Positions 16,879 to 26,042 of a stretch of DNA of 64,000 nt are shown here, piece by piece. The first letter of the stretch is position 1. Every line of letters starts with the position of its first letter. The translations under genes were made by a program, and so were the position numbers. Location: assembly GCF_019754935.1 (NCBI RefSeq), contig NZ_JAGSOA010000003.1:1-64000 (forward strand), in the 5' to 3' direction. The DNA is from Corynebacterium parakroppenstedtii. Lineage in GTDB: Bacteria > Actinomycetota > Actinomycetes > Mycobacteriales > Mycobacteriaceae. The notes under the pieces were generated by a model. That model did no database searches. It had not been told where the DNA came from and saw only the letters and a program-made list of their open reading frames with translations.

Positions 16879-18495
16879 ATGCCATTTAAACCCAGCGAGG
16901 CCGGAGAATTCCCCTCCCTCGGATGGGAATGCCTAGCCTGGATCGAAGAAAACCTCGCACAACCAGACTCCGCCGAATACAAGCCACTCATCCTCACCCC
17001 AGACCAAGCCAACTTCCTCATCCACTACTACCGACTCGACCCGGAAACAGGACAGAGAACATACACCCGAGGAATATTCTCACGCCCCAAAGGCTCCGGA
17101 AAATCCCCACTCATGGGCGCTATCGGAGCACTCGAAGCGCTCGGCCCCGTCTGCTTCGGCGGATGGGACGCAGCCGGACAACCCGTCGGTGTCCCCTGGT
17201 CTCACCACGTCACACCACGCATCCAATTCGCAGCTGTTAACGAAGACCAATCAAAAAACGCCTACGGGCCACTCCTCGAAATGCTCCGCGATGGTCCAGC
17301 AGTAAACAACTACGACATCGACCCCATGGAGAGTTTCATCGCCCTACCTCGCGGTCGTATAGAGTTCATCACCTCCGGCGCTTTATCTAAGGAGGGTGGC
17401 AGGCCAGTGTGGGCGGCTCTCGACCAAACGGAATCATGGACACGGTCGAATGGTGGTGTGGCGCTCGCCGACACTTTGCGACGCAACCTCGGGAAGGTGG
17501 GAGGACACTCCATTGAAACACCGAATGCATTCCGCCCCGGATCAGGCTCCGTAGCAGAGAAGACATTCCAGGCTGTCGAACTTGAAAAACAGGGGCGGCT
17601 CAAGCGGGAAACCATCCTGGTTGACCACAGGGAAGCCCCCGCCGACACTGATCTTTCCGACCACGACTCCCTCTATCAAGGGTTGGTCTATGCCTACGGG
17701 GACTCAGCGCGAGATCGGGGAGGCTGGGTAGATATTGAACGGATTATTACTGAAATATGGGACCCGTCGACCGACCCGTCCGATGCCCGACAGTTTTATC
17801 TTAACCAGATAGTGTCCGCCTCCGATTCGTACCTCTCTCACCTTGAAGTGGACGCCATCGAGGATCGCAACAAAGCTATCCAGCCAGGCGATAAGGTCGT
17901 GCTCGGTTTCGACGGATCACGAGGCCGTGTCCGAGGCAACGCTGACGCAACCGCCCTGGTGGGGATGCGCGTTTCGGACGGGCACCTTTTTGAAATTGCA
18001 GTGTGGCAATCACCAACTCCCCGTGATCCCACCTGGGAACCAGATGCCAAGCAAGTCGACGCTGTTATTCGAGGGTGCTTTTCCCGCTACCGGGTCGTCG
18101 GCATGTATTGCGACCCGTCAGGGTGGACTGAGCATGTCTCAAGCTGGGAAGCTGATTTTTCCCAAAAATTAAAAGTTCGAGCAACATCTGAGCACCCCAT
18201 GATGGCGTGGCCACGTGGGAAAACCGCTTCAGTGTATCAATCACTGACTCAATTCCGACAAGCCGTTGTTCACCGTGAGATCAGCTATGACGGTGGCGCT
18301 TATCTTCGGGCCCACTTGCTTAATGCCCGCCGTCGAGAAACGCGAACTGGATATTTGCTCTACAAATCATCGCCAGAGTCGGCTGATAAAATCGATGCAG
18401 CATATGCAGCGGTCATGGCCTATAAATGCTATCTCGACGCTGTGTCACGGGGGATAACGAAACATAAAAAGAAGAGGGGGTCATTTGTCCTATGA
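16879..18495 (+). CDS. terL: phage terminase large subunit
   Basis: This is the packaging ATPase and nuclease. The N-terminal ATPase has Walker A SRPKGSGKS (68-76). The C-terminal half begins around VLGFDGSRGRVRGNADATAL, whose FDGS carries the first metal-binding Asp of the RNase H-like nuclease. At 538 residues it is full length. Its last four bases overlap the portal start (ATGA). Confidence 0.95.
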   Translation: MPFKPSEAGEFPSLGWECLAWIEENLAQPDSAEYKPLILTPDQANFLIHYYRLDPETGQRTYTRGIFSRPKGSGKSPLMGAIGALEALGPVCFGGWDAAGQPVGVPWSHHVTPRIQFAAVNEDQSKNAYGPLLEMLRDGPAVNNYDIDPMESFIALPRGRIEFITSGALSKEGGRPVWAALDQTESWTRSNGGVALADTLRRNLGKVGGHSIETPNAFRPGSGSVAEKTFQAVELEKQGRLKRETILVDHREAPADTDLSDHDSLYQGLVYAYGDSARDRGGWVDIERIITEIWDPSTDPSDARQFYLNQIVSASDSYLSHLEVDAIEDRNKAIQPGDKVVLGFDGSRGRVRGNADATALVGMRVSDGHLFEIAVWQSPTPRDPTWEPDAKQVDAVIRGCFSRYRVVGMYCDPSGWTEHVSSWEADFSQKLKVRATSEHPMMAWPRGKTASVYQSLTQFRQAVVHREISYDGGAYLRAHLLNARRRETRTGYLLYKSSPESADKIDAAYAAVMAYKCYLDAVSRGITKHKKKRGSFVL

Positions 18496-19970
18496 TCGAG
18501 GGACTAACGCAAACGGAAGACGACATTCTAAGCCTACTGAGCAGTCAGGTCGGAGCACACCGAGCCAGCAACGAGCGGCTAGCCGCCTACTATGACGGCA
18601 CGCACCGAGTCCGGCGAATCGGTGTGGCTGTGCCACGCACCCTCGGGGACATTGGGGTGGTGTCGGGCTGGCCAGCCACCATTGTCGATACCTATGGCGA
18701 CTTGCTACGCATGGACGGCTTTATCTCTCCTGACTACCCCGACCAGATGCGCACCATCACCCGCCGGTTCAACGTTCCGCTGCGCGTCTCAGAAGCCATT
18801 TTAGACATGCTAATCTTTGGGCTAGGCCTACTTGCTGTCGAGCCAGACACGACGGGCCAATTCCGACTGCGCTCGGTCTCCCCCATGTCCGGATCACTGT
18901 TGTGGGATGATGCCACCAATAGCCCAGTGGCTGGCTACCGACGGTCCGGGGTTGATTCACAAGGCTATTATCGCGAAGTCCTCTACCTACGTGGGCAAAT
19001 CGTCATCGTGCTGCAGGATACGGCCCGAATTCAATCAGTCCAGAGATACCCCATCCCCGACAACGGGTTCCCCATGTTCAGGTTGCGCAACAGGCTACGC
19101 ACCTCCCACTGGTCAGGGCAATCAGAAATCACACCAGCCGTGCAATACCTCACCGACGCAGCCGCCCGCACCCTGGAAAACATGGAATACAATTCCGAGT
19201 TCTATGCCTCCCCACAACGGTGGGCCATAGGGGCCTCACCCGAAGACTTCGACTACGACCCCGACGGCATGTCTGAATTTGACCGCGTTGAGATGGGATG
19301 GCGCACGTCCATCGGCAAAATGCTCGTTGTCAATGGGTACGAGGACGACAAAAAGCAGCCGAGTGTCGGGCAATTTGCCTCCTCACCCCCGACCCCATTC
19401 ATTGAACAGGTTAGGGCCTATTCTCAGCTCATCTCTTCGGAATCGAAAATCCCTGCCCAGTATTTCGGATTCATGACGCAAAACCCGCCATCGGGTGATT
19501 CCATCCGCGTGTGGAAAGAACAACTCATCCGCGCCTCAGAAATCAAAACCGAGCTGATGAACCCGGATTTGATTGCGCTCGCTCAGGTGCTCGCTTCGCT
19601 GACTGAATTTGATGATGAGGTGGATGCGGATCGGTTAGCCGATAACCTCGAGGTGGATTGGAGAGACCCGGCGACAGCGTCGAAAGCCGCAGATGCCGAC
19701 TGGGCGCTCAAACTCCTCTCCGCTGGTGTCCTCTCCCCTGATTCTCAGGTTTTGCTCGAAAACCTGCATTTCTCTGCTGCTGATCGTCTGCGAATTGAGC
19801 AGGAAAACCGGAGTAAGCGCCTGTCTGCTCTCGCGAAGGTCATGGCTGCATCCAAGACGGACAGCGACCAATCCAGCTCGCCCAACGACACCGAAGACGG
19901 GGCGACCGAAGCAGAACAAGTCCCCTCTCCCGATGAGAACGCCAGCCAAGACGCGAAAGAGGGAAGATAA
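18492..19970 (+). CDS. phage portal protein
   Basis: The portal forms the dodecameric ring through which DNA is packaged. The 492-residue protein has the SPP1/Gp6-like pattern: N-terminal ASNERLAAYYDGTHR, then GWPATIVDTYGDLL, the clip and wing regions, and ISSESKIPAQYFGFMTQNPPSGDSI near residues 316-340, a hallmark of siphovirus portals. The C-terminal tail is acidic and low-complexity. It is coupled to terL by ATGA and is followed without a gap by the MuF-like gene. Confidence 0.93.
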   Translation: MIEGLTQTEDDILSLLSSQVGAHRASNERLAAYYDGTHRVRRIGVAVPRTLGDIGVVSGWPATIVDTYGDLLRMDGFISPDYPDQMRTITRRFNVPLRVSEAILDMLIFGLGLLAVEPDTTGQFRLRSVSPMSGSLLWDDATNSPVAGYRRSGVDSQGYYREVLYLRGQIVIVLQDTARIQSVQRYPIPDNGFPMFRLRNRLRTSHWSGQSEITPAVQYLTDAAARTLENMEYNSEFYASPQRWAIGASPEDFDYDPDGMSEFDRVEMGWRTSIGKMLVVNGYEDDKKQPSVGQFASSPPTPFIEQVRAYSQLISSESKIPAQYFGFMTQNPPSGDSIRVWKEQLIRASEIKTELMNPDLIALAQVLASLTEFDDEVDADRLADNLEVDWRDPATASKAADADWALKLLSAGVLSPDSQVLLENLHFSAADRLRIEQENRSKRLSALAKVMAASKTDSDQSSSPNDTEDGATEAEQVPSPDENASQDAKEGR

Positions 19971-20696
19971 ATGGCCACCGTGGATGTTGAACACCCGTGG
20001 ACATCGATTACCCCAGTGGTTGATCGGATTACGACGCTGGCCATTCGTGAGCTCAACATGGAGGCCGCTACCATCCCGGACGTCACCGACAACCCTTATG
20101 AGCAAAAAGACCTGTTACGGCAGCTAGCGCGGGAGACAATCGACGCCTACGGCCTATCAGTCACGGACGCGACAATGGCGTGGCTCGAGGAGCAAGAAGA
20201 ATATATGGGAATGCGCCCGGTGGCGTGGGAGCCGAAGAAAGTTGATATTGATCGTGTGGAAGCCCGGATGGCCCATGACTTCGGACCGTTGTTCTTCGAA
20301 GAGGATGGGTATGCCACCACGGTGAAGAATTTGGGTTTTCTTGTCTCTGACGAGTTGTACGGTCGGCAGCGCAAGACGACGGAGTCTACGGCATGGAACG
20401 GTAATGGGTCGTGGGCTCGGGTGGCACATCCGGGTGCTTGTGCGTTTTGTATGTTGATGGCGTCACGCGGTTTTGCCTACAAAACGCGGGAAACCGCAGG
20501 CGGTGGCCATGCGGGGGCGCATTATCACGATCATTGTCGGTGTCTGGTGATTTGCAAGAAACGAGGGAAGGTTGAGCTTCCTGACAGCACGATTCGGGCT
20601 CAGAAGATTTATGCCGAGGGGCGGGAACAGTCCCCTACTGGCAAGCCGGAGGATATTTTGTCATCTATGCGAAAAGTTGGAAATCTAAGCCATTGA
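19971..20696 (+). CDS. MuF-like minor capsid protein
   Basis: This 241-residue protein sits directly after the portal, as SPP1 gp7/MuF-type head proteins do. Its C-terminal part has the conserved cluster HPGACAFCMLMASRGFAYKT followed by GAHYHDHCRCLVI, a Cys/His pattern typical of VG15/MuF-like capsid proteins of actinophages. It is probably packaged in the head in few copies. No toxin domain is fused to it. Confidence 0.85.
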   Translation: MATVDVEHPWTSITPVVDRITTLAIRELNMEAATIPDVTDNPYEQKDLLRQLARETIDAYGLSVTDATMAWLEEQEEYMGMRPVAWEPKKVDIDRVEARMAHDFGPLFFEEDGYATTVKNLGFLVSDELYGRQRKTTESTAWNGNGSWARVAHPGACAFCMLMASRGFAYKTRETAGGGHAGAHYHDHCRCLVICKKRGKVELPDSTIRAQKIYAEGREQSPTGKPEDILSSMRKVGNLSH

Positions 20697-20712
20697 ACGT
20701 ATGTGCTAAAAT
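20695..20712 (+). promoter_or_regulatory. promoter-like element before the scaffold gene
   Basis: GAACGTATGT is followed by a TAAAAT -10-like hexamer at 20707. The same ten bases recur at 32483 before the tail chaperone genes, again followed by a -10-like hexamer (TATGAT). Confidence 0.3.
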
Positions 20713-20788
20713 GTGTGATGATTGCGGTACTGTCCGGAAGGGATGAATGCCATGACCGTAATTGACACAAGCACATAGAGGAGTAGCT

Positions 20789-21352
20789 GTGACTGCACAT
20801 GAGGGGGATCACTCCGATCAGGAGGCCGAAAAGGTCTCTGGAGTTGAGGACTCTGCATCCGAGGCCGAAAAGGCGGAGTCGAATTCAAGTTCTAGTGACT
20901 ATCGACAAAAGTACGAGAAGATGCGCGCCCATTCCCGCACATGGGAAACACGGGCAGAGAAGTCGCTTGAGGAAGTCAAACACCTTACAGCCCAGCTTGA
21001 CTCGTTGAAAGATGAGAACGGCAAGCTTGAGGAAACGGTGGAGGCACTTCGCTCACAATTGTCGGAGGCGACGAGCCAACTTGCTGAGGCGACGCGGCAT
21101 CACGATCTGACAACGCGCATTGCAGATTTGGGCGGCAACGTTGGTCAGCTCTTTGATTCGAAGCGCTTTTGTAAAGCAGTAGACGAGTTGGATCTTGATG
21201 CCGATGATGCAGACTCCACGCTGAAAATGCTCATTAAGCAGCACAGCACTGCTACCGCCCCTAGCTCGTCACTGACATGGGAGCAGCCCGGCCAGGGCAT
21301 TTCGAAAGGTGAAGAGCTGTGGAATCGCCGTAAGGCACGTCGGGGGGCGTAA
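20789..21352 (+). CDS. phage capsid scaffolding protein
   Basis: The position between the MuF-like gene and the decoration/capsid genes, the acidic N-terminus and the long coiled coil (about residues 40-120, rich in EEVKHLTAQLDSLKDENGKL-type heptads) are those of a scaffold. The start is GTG at 20789 with AGAGGAG at the right distance; an upstream TTG in the same frame lacks one. The product is 187 residues and ends in the basic ELWNRRKARRGA, a likely capsid-binding tail. Confidence 0.8.
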   Translation: MTAHEGDHSDQEAEKVSGVEDSASEAEKAESNSSSSDYRQKYEKMRAHSRTWETRAEKSLEEVKHLTAQLDSLKDENGKLEETVEALRSQLSEATSQLAEATRHHDLTTRIADLGGNVGQLFDSKRFCKAVDELDLDADDADSTLKMLIKQHSTATAPSSSLTWEQPGQGISKGEELWNRRKARRGA

Positions 21353-21381
21353 CATCATTCATCAACTATTCGGGGGGAATT

Positions 21382-21810
21382 ATGCATATTCGGCCAACAT
21401 TTGACCGGTATTCTCCTAGTGACCTGTCTTGGCTTGGTTCACGTCATGCTGTGGACAATGCGGAGACGGGAACCTTGGGGGAAAAGACAACCCATATTCG
21501 ACGGGCAGTTTTACCGTCGGGTACCGCTTTGCACCGTGACGGCGACTACTGGCTTCCGGTGACATCGAAAACGCAGTCTGTGGACGGTTTTTTGCTCACT
21601 GACCAGGACAATGTTCCTGGAGAGGTTGTGCCCATTGTGTGGCATGGCCGTATCCGCGTTGATCGTCTTCCAGATTCAAACAACCGCGTGAAAATCGCAG
21701 AATGCGATCATCCTGAGTTCACGTTCGTTCACGAGCCGTCCGATTCTCTATGGAATGAGGATGGCTCGACGAATTTTGATCAGGTCGGATCACTGCGAGG
21801 TGATATTTAA
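21382..21810 (+). CDS. putative head decoration protein
   Basis: This 142-residue beta-rich protein lies directly before the major capsid gene and shares one base with it (TAATG). Its ATG follows a G6 tract. Position and size fit a gpD-like decoration protein, but I recognise no diagnostic motif. The central VLPSGTALHRDGDYWLPV resembles the start of the decoration-protein fold. Confidence 0.65.
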   Translation: MHIRPTFDRYSPSDLSWLGSRHAVDNAETGTLGEKTTHIRRAVLPSGTALHRDGDYWLPVTSKTQSVDGFLLTDQDNVPGEVVPIVWHGRIRVDRLPDSNNRVKIAECDHPEFTFVHEPSDSLWNEDGSTNFDQVGSLRGDI

Positions 21811-22868
21811 TGGGATCGTCACAGATTTGGACTGAGGTTCTTTCCCCTCAGGATTTAACGGTGTATGCCAACCACTACCTCACTGACCTTCAAGCCAACG
21901 GGTACTCCCTGTCCGCCTATTTCCCCGATCAGCTGGTCAATGACATTTTCTTCGCCTGGAAAACCGAGGAAGACACCAACCGGCTGGCGGAGGTACGCTC
22001 CGCCGATGCGGAGACCCCTATCGGATCGATGGGCGGTGGCCATAAGGCCACCATGCAACTGCCCCTCATTGGGCAGAAAGTCCGCATCAACGAGATGGAC
22101 CAGCTGCGCAGCTTCCGGCAGGGCAATGCCGAGTTCCAGGAAGACGACATGACTAAGGCCACTGAAACGGTCGTCCGTGCGGTGGCTAACCGGGTGGAAG
22201 TGGCTCGTGGCGATGTTCTCACCACTGGCCGCGTTCGTTACGCCGAAAACGGCGCGATTGTTGATGCAGGTATTGGCCGCGATAAGGAGTTCGAGGTCAC
22301 GCCGAAGAAGCATTGGGACGATCCCAATGCTCCGGCGCTTGAAGACATCATTGATTGGGCGATGGCGTATGAGGATGCTAATGGCACTAAGCCGGGTACG
22401 ATCATTGCTTCACCCAAGGTTATCCAGAAGCTGCAGGTTAATGCGCAGTTCCGTGACTCTGCGAATACGACTGGTGAGTTAGCTCGCGTCTCTTCTGGGG
22501 CCATTAATGCTGTGCTGCAGGACCAGGGGCTGCCGGGTATCACCTCGTATTCGAAGTCGGTACGGGATGGGAATGGTTCTCGCCGCATCCTGGACGAGAA
22601 CGCCGTGTACTTCCTGCCTCCTGAGACGCAATCTGGGCTGTTGGGCTATACGGTGTGGGGTCAGACTGTGGAGATGAATTCTCCGGAATATCAGCTCACT
22701 GGTCTAGGCCAGATCGCTGTGGGTGCGTGGCGTGAGAATGATCCGATGGCGTATTGGGTTCGTGCGAACTGTGCTGTCCAGCCGATCTTGACGAATCCGA
22801 ATATGGCGATGGTCGCTCATGTCGTCAAGCCGGAGAGCACACGTAAAGCTGCCAAGGTCTCGAAGTAG
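21810..22868 (+). CDS. major capsid protein (lambda E-like)
   Basis: The 352-residue coat protein shows the lambda gpE-type layout: N-terminal arm, DQLVNDIFFAWKTEEDTNRL, then GQKVRINEMDQLRSFRQGN, a helical part, and a C-terminal region ending in WRENDPMAYWVRANCAVQPI. It builds the icosahedral head together with the scaffold and decoration proteins encoded upstream. Its start is translationally coupled to the previous gene. Confidence 0.92.
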   Translation: MGSSQIWTEVLSPQDLTVYANHYLTDLQANGYSLSAYFPDQLVNDIFFAWKTEEDTNRLAEVRSADAETPIGSMGGGHKATMQLPLIGQKVRINEMDQLRSFRQGNAEFQEDDMTKATETVVRAVANRVEVARGDVLTTGRVRYAENGAIVDAGIGRDKEFEVTPKKHWDDPNAPALEDIIDWAMAYEDANGTKPGTIIASPKVIQKLQVNAQFRDSANTTGELARVSSGAINAVLQDQGLPGITSYSKSVRDGNGSRRILDENAVYFLPPETQSGLLGYTVWGQTVEMNSPEYQLTGLGQIAVGAWRENDPMAYWVRANCAVQPILTNPNMAMVAHVVKPESTRKAAKVSK

Positions 22869-22886
22869 TCAGTGAGGGGCGGCACT

Positions 22887-23270
22887 GTGGATGTATATTG
22901 CACGGTCAGCGATGTGACGGATCGTTTGACGATGGAGCCTGATCGAGATGATCGCCGGTTTATTCGGGCGATGATTGATGAGGCCACTGTCGCCATTGAT
23001 GCCTATATGGGTGGTCATGTGGGCGATGAGGTTCCGTCTGCTGTTCGTGTGGTGTGTGCTCGGGTTGCCGCTCGTGCGGTCAGTCGTGGTTTGTTTGCTG
23101 CTCCGGTGGGGGCTGAGTCTCAGTCTTTTACTGCTGGGCCGTTTTCTACCACGCAGAATTTTGGGTCGAATTCGAATGGTGGAGGCGTGTTTTTGACTGC
23201 TGAGGACAAGCGGATGCTGCGTTCTGTGGGAGGTGGCCGTCGTGGTGCGTTCACGGTCTCGTTGTACTAG
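22887..23270 (+). CDS. head-tail connector (adaptor) protein
   Basis: The first gene after the capsid gene encodes 127 residues in the Gp6/HK97-type adaptor pattern: SDVTDRLTMEPDRDDRRFIRAM near the start, then GDEVPSAVRVVCARVAARAV. The start is taken at the GTG at 22887 because AGGGGCGG precedes it; an in-frame GTG at 22872 is possible. It binds below the portal. Confidence 0.8.
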   Translation: MDVYCTVSDVTDRLTMEPDRDDRRFIRAMIDEATVAIDAYMGGHVGDEVPSAVRVVCARVAARAVSRGLFAAPVGAESQSFTAGPFSTTQNFGSNSNGGGVFLTAEDKRMLRSVGGGRRGAFTVSLY

Positions 23271-23616
23271 GTCGGGGTTTCCCCTGCCGTTCACGGTGGA
23301 AGTGCGTCATCGCGAGGATTCAGGGGTTGATGCGTTCGGTAATGCCACTAGGTCGTGGGGAAAGCCGGAGTCTGTTCGGGTCGCTGGCTGGTGTATTGAT
23401 AGCTCTGATGAGCATGGTCCTGATGATCAGGATGTTCGGCGGGTGGATTGGGCTGGCTCCCTGTTTGCCCGTCCTGGCGAGGTTCGGGCTGGAGATCAAG
23501 TGGCCCTCGGTGACGCCACGTTTCTTGTGGCTGATGGTGGCCATGACTACACGCATGGCCCGTGGTGGGATCCAGGCTTGGCGGAATACAAGCTTCATGT
23601 TTTCGAGGAGGCATAG
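23242..23616 (+). CDS. head closure / stopper protein
   Basis: The 124-residue product overlaps the adaptor gene by 29 bases. I start it at the GTG at 23242 behind GGGAGG; another GTG lies at 23233. The segment LPFTVEVRHREDSGVDAFGN and the closing GPWWDPGLAEYKLHVFEEA fit siphovirus head-completion proteins of the second connector position. Confidence 0.7.
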   Translation: MVRSRSRCTRSGFPLPFTVEVRHREDSGVDAFGNATRSWGKPESVRVAGWCIDSSDEHGPDDQDVRRVDWAGSLFARPGEVRAGDQVALGDATFLVADGGHDYTHGPWWDPGLAEYKLHVFEEA

Positions 23617-23618
23617 CC

Positions 23619-23909
23619 GTGAGTGACCGTGTTGAGTGGAAATTTAACCATCAGTTTTTTAACCGTGTCCTCAAGGAAGATGGCCAGACACGTGCGCTTG
23701 TCGATGCCAAGGCCGAGGAGTTCCGCCAGAGAGTTGGGTCGTCGTACTCGGTCCTTCCAGCAGTGCAAGGTCAGACTCGGTGGCGGGCGCTTGTGGTGCC
23801 GACTCCTGGTGATGGGAGGGCCTATGGGCATGAGCTGAAACACAATTCGCTTCAGAAGGCTGCGGGTGAGTATCCAGTCGCGACTAAGCATCCAAGGAGT
23901 ACAGAATGA
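23619..23909 (+). CDS. HK97 gp10-like tail component
   Basis: This is a 96-residue basic protein starting at GTG 23619 (GGAGG seven bases upstream). The N-terminal helix FFNRVLKEDGQTRALVDAKA and the middle SSYSVLPAVQGQTRWRALVV are typical of the small gp10-like protein between stopper and tail terminator. Its end overlaps the tail terminator start (ATGA). Confidence 0.65.
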   Translation: MSDRVEWKFNHQFFNRVLKEDGQTRALVDAKAEEFRQRVGSSYSVLPAVQGQTRWRALVVPTPGDGRAYGHELKHNSLQKAAGEYPVATKHPRSTE

Positions 23910-24283
23910 GGCATCCTACAGCGGTCGTGGTCTCGTGTTTGAAGAAATGGTTCGTCGGTTCGGAATACGAAAAGGTCCATGTTGCCACCAAAGTGCCTGC
24001 GAACATTCACGGCCCTGTTGTGCGGGTGGACAGTGCGCCGCCTAATCGGGAAACGCCAATCACAGACCGGACGCGGATCATGCTGCAGGCCTACGGGGAT
24101 GACGACCAGGACTGTGTCGATCTTCTGGCTGCCTGCCTTGACGGTCTAGAGATGGCGTATCGAGCTGATTTAGCCGTCATGGCGTGGGAGACCGATACCG
24201 AGCCATATAACTTCCCTGATCCAGATCGGCCGGGGGTAGTCAGGTGGCAAGCGGCCGGTACTTTGTGGACAACGTTAAGCTAA
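23906..24283 (+). CDS. tail terminator protein
   Basis: The 125-residue protein has the gpU/tail-terminator pattern VPANIHGPVVRVDSAPPNRE, TDRTRIMLQAYGDDDQDCVD and a C-terminal RWQAAGTLWTTL. It caps the tail tube and joins it to the head. It is the last connector gene before the major tail protein. Confidence 0.75.
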   Translation: MRHPTAVVVSCLKKWFVGSEYEKVHVATKVPANIHGPVVRVDSAPPNRETPITDRTRIMLQAYGDDDQDCVDLLAACLDGLEMAYRADLAVMAWETDTEPYNFPDPDRPGVVRWQAAGTLWTTLS

Positions 24284-24295
24284 TCAATATTCATG

Positions 24296-24301
24296 TATAA
24301 T
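24296..24301 (+). promoter_or_regulatory. TATAAT -10 element before the major tail gene
   Basis: A perfect TATAAT lies in the 83-bp AT-rich spacer between the tail terminator and major tail genes. No -35 hexamer is convincing. The spacer also carries the G6 ribosome site. Confidence 0.35.
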
Positions 24302-24366
24302 ACGAGGTGGCTTGTGCTTTAAACAAGGAAAGCCACTCGGGGATTCATACTTTTGGGGGGATTCGC

Positions 24367-25359
24367 ATGGCACGTATGCGACAAAATCTTGTTGTCGGCG
24401 CGCCCGAAGTGAAGAGCGGCGGGGCTGCTTGGATCGGTAAGGCCGGCATTAATCCACTTCAGGCTCCGCATTCGGCGTCGATCCGGGTAGCAGCATTGCC
24501 TGCTGTCAATCGGTTCAGCCCGGCGGGCTACATTTCTGAAGATGGCGTGACGAAGACTGTTGACCGGGATACGGACAATGTTGTGGATTGGAATGGCGAC
24601 ACAATGGCTGTTCTGCAGTCAAGCCATTCTGTCCAGATCAAGGCCAAGTTCCATGAGATTGTGAACTCTCATGTGGCGACAGCGATGCTTGGTGACGGGA
24701 ATTTCCGTTCACGGCACGATGGGCGCGCTATCCAGATGATTGATAACGCGACCGACACCCCGTACCGGTCCTACATTTTCGACATTCACGGCGGCGATGG
24801 GGTCAAGGGGCGACTGTTCATCCCGAATGGCCGCGTCTCTGAGCTTGATGACCAGGTCTTTTCCCGCTCTGAGGTTGTTGGCTTTGACGCCACCATCGAG
24901 TGTTTCCCCGATGACAATGACAACAAGCTCTACACCTACATTGATCGCCGTAACGTCAAGCGCGACGAGGATGATCGCTTCCCCGACGATGGTCTTCCGG
25001 TGATCTCGCTGGCAGAGATCGAGGATATTGTGCGCAACGCTATTGATGGGTTGCCGATTTCTCCGGACTTGGTCGCCGGCTTGTTCTACTCCCTCATTGA
25101 CGGCAAGGGCGGATTAGACCTCGATTTCATCGAGAAGCTTGTTAACCATCTGCGCCCGCTGGATGGTGTCGATGACATTCTTAAGCTGTTGGCTGATCTA
25201 TTGGAGGGGGCCGATGGGGCCACGCTCATTCACGATGTTGAGGCTTTGCCGTTTACGCCGCTGAATAAGTATCGCCGGTGGGCTCAGTCTGTTGTTGATC
25301 TTCTCTCTGGTGCTGGCGGACGCCAGACCTTGGATGACCTCACTGGGGGGATTCTCTGA
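24367..25359 (+). CDS. major tail (tube) protein
   Basis: From the ATG at 24367 (G6 tract upstream) this is 330 residues. Residues 1-210 form the tube domain, opening with NLVVGAPEVKSGGAAWIGKA and closing with VFSRSEVVGFDATIECFPDD...LYTYIDRR. Residues 210-330 are an extra helical extension (LAEIEDIVRNAIDGLPISPD onwards), not needed for a tube. The gene stands at the normal place after the tail terminator. Its tube domain is clearly homologous to the N-terminus of the giant protein at 27420. Confidence 0.85.
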   Translation: MARMRQNLVVGAPEVKSGGAAWIGKAGINPLQAPHSASIRVAALPAVNRFSPAGYISEDGVTKTVDRDTDNVVDWNGDTMAVLQSSHSVQIKAKFHEIVNSHVATAMLGDGNFRSRHDGRAIQMIDNATDTPYRSYIFDIHGGDGVKGRLFIPNGRVSELDDQVFSRSEVVGFDATIECFPDDNDNKLYTYIDRRNVKRDEDDRFPDDGLPVISLAEIEDIVRNAIDGLPISPDLVAGLFYSLIDGKGGLDLDFIEKLVNHLRPLDGVDDILKLLADLLEGADGATLIHDVEALPFTPLNKYRRWAQSVVDLLSGAGGRQTLDDLTGGIL

Positions 25360-25410
25360 CCTACTCGTGTAGGCATTGTTCATAAAAAATTTTTTTGGAG
25401 GTTTATTCCT

Positions 25411-26040
25411 ATGGCTGACAAAGAAAGCCTTTTGTCACAGATCACTAAGTCTCTGCGCGATCTTCAGCAGCAGGGTGGAGTGGAAAAAGATACTGCCGAT
25501 TCTCTGTCCGGAATGTTCACGAATTTCAACGGGCTGATCGACAAGTTGACTGAGTCAATCCCCCAGCAAGTGTCCATGTTGGGCCGCACCGTCAAAGACG
25601 CCAAAACGCTTGCTGAAGATATCAAACAGATCCTCGGTGGCCCCCTGGTGTTCCCCGGCACTGGTGTTCCTGCCGCGATCAAGGGCATCAATGATGCCCA
25701 GGCGACTCTGCATGATCAGGTCGCGGCCCAGTTTGGGGATTCAGAAGCGTTGCCACAGCAGGTCGCCGACCATGTCGACGAGTTGGCAAAGAACGCTGGA
25801 AAAGTAGGTGAGGCTATTGATGAGTTCGCCAATTCCACCTATGGCAAGAAGCTGTTTGACGATATCACTCCCGGTGATGGCTTCCCTGAGCTAGTCGGTA
25901 AGTTCGACCATCTCACTGAAGGTGACCGTAAGAAGATCACTGACTTGGTGACCAGTATCGGCACTGCAGCGAAACCGATGGGCGGCACGATTGTCGACAT
26001 TTTGCGCGCTGTCCACAACGAGAACGAGGGGGCTAAGTAA
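25411..26040 (+). CDS. helical phage protein of unknown function in the tail module
   Basis: This is a 209-residue soluble, mostly helical protein with a good GGAGG site. Segments such as NFNGLIDKLTESIPQQVSML and GRTVKDAKTLAEDIKQILGG suggest amphipathic helices. There is no signal peptide and no clear membrane segment. It is the first of three genes inserted between the major tail protein and the tail assembly chaperones, where siphoviruses normally have none. It overlaps nothing and is followed after two bases by the next gene, so the three are likely expressed together. I do not recognise the family. Confidence 0.7.
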   Translation: MADKESLLSQITKSLRDLQQQGGVEKDTADSLSGMFTNFNGLIDKLTESIPQQVSMLGRTVKDAKTLAEDIKQILGGPLVFPGTGVPAAIKGINDAQATLHDQVAAQFGDSEALPQQVADHVDELAKNAGKVGEAIDEFANSTYGKKLFDDITPGDGFPELVGKFDHLTEGDRKKITDLVTSIGTAAKPMGGTIVDILRAVHNENEGAK

Positions 26041-26042
26041 AT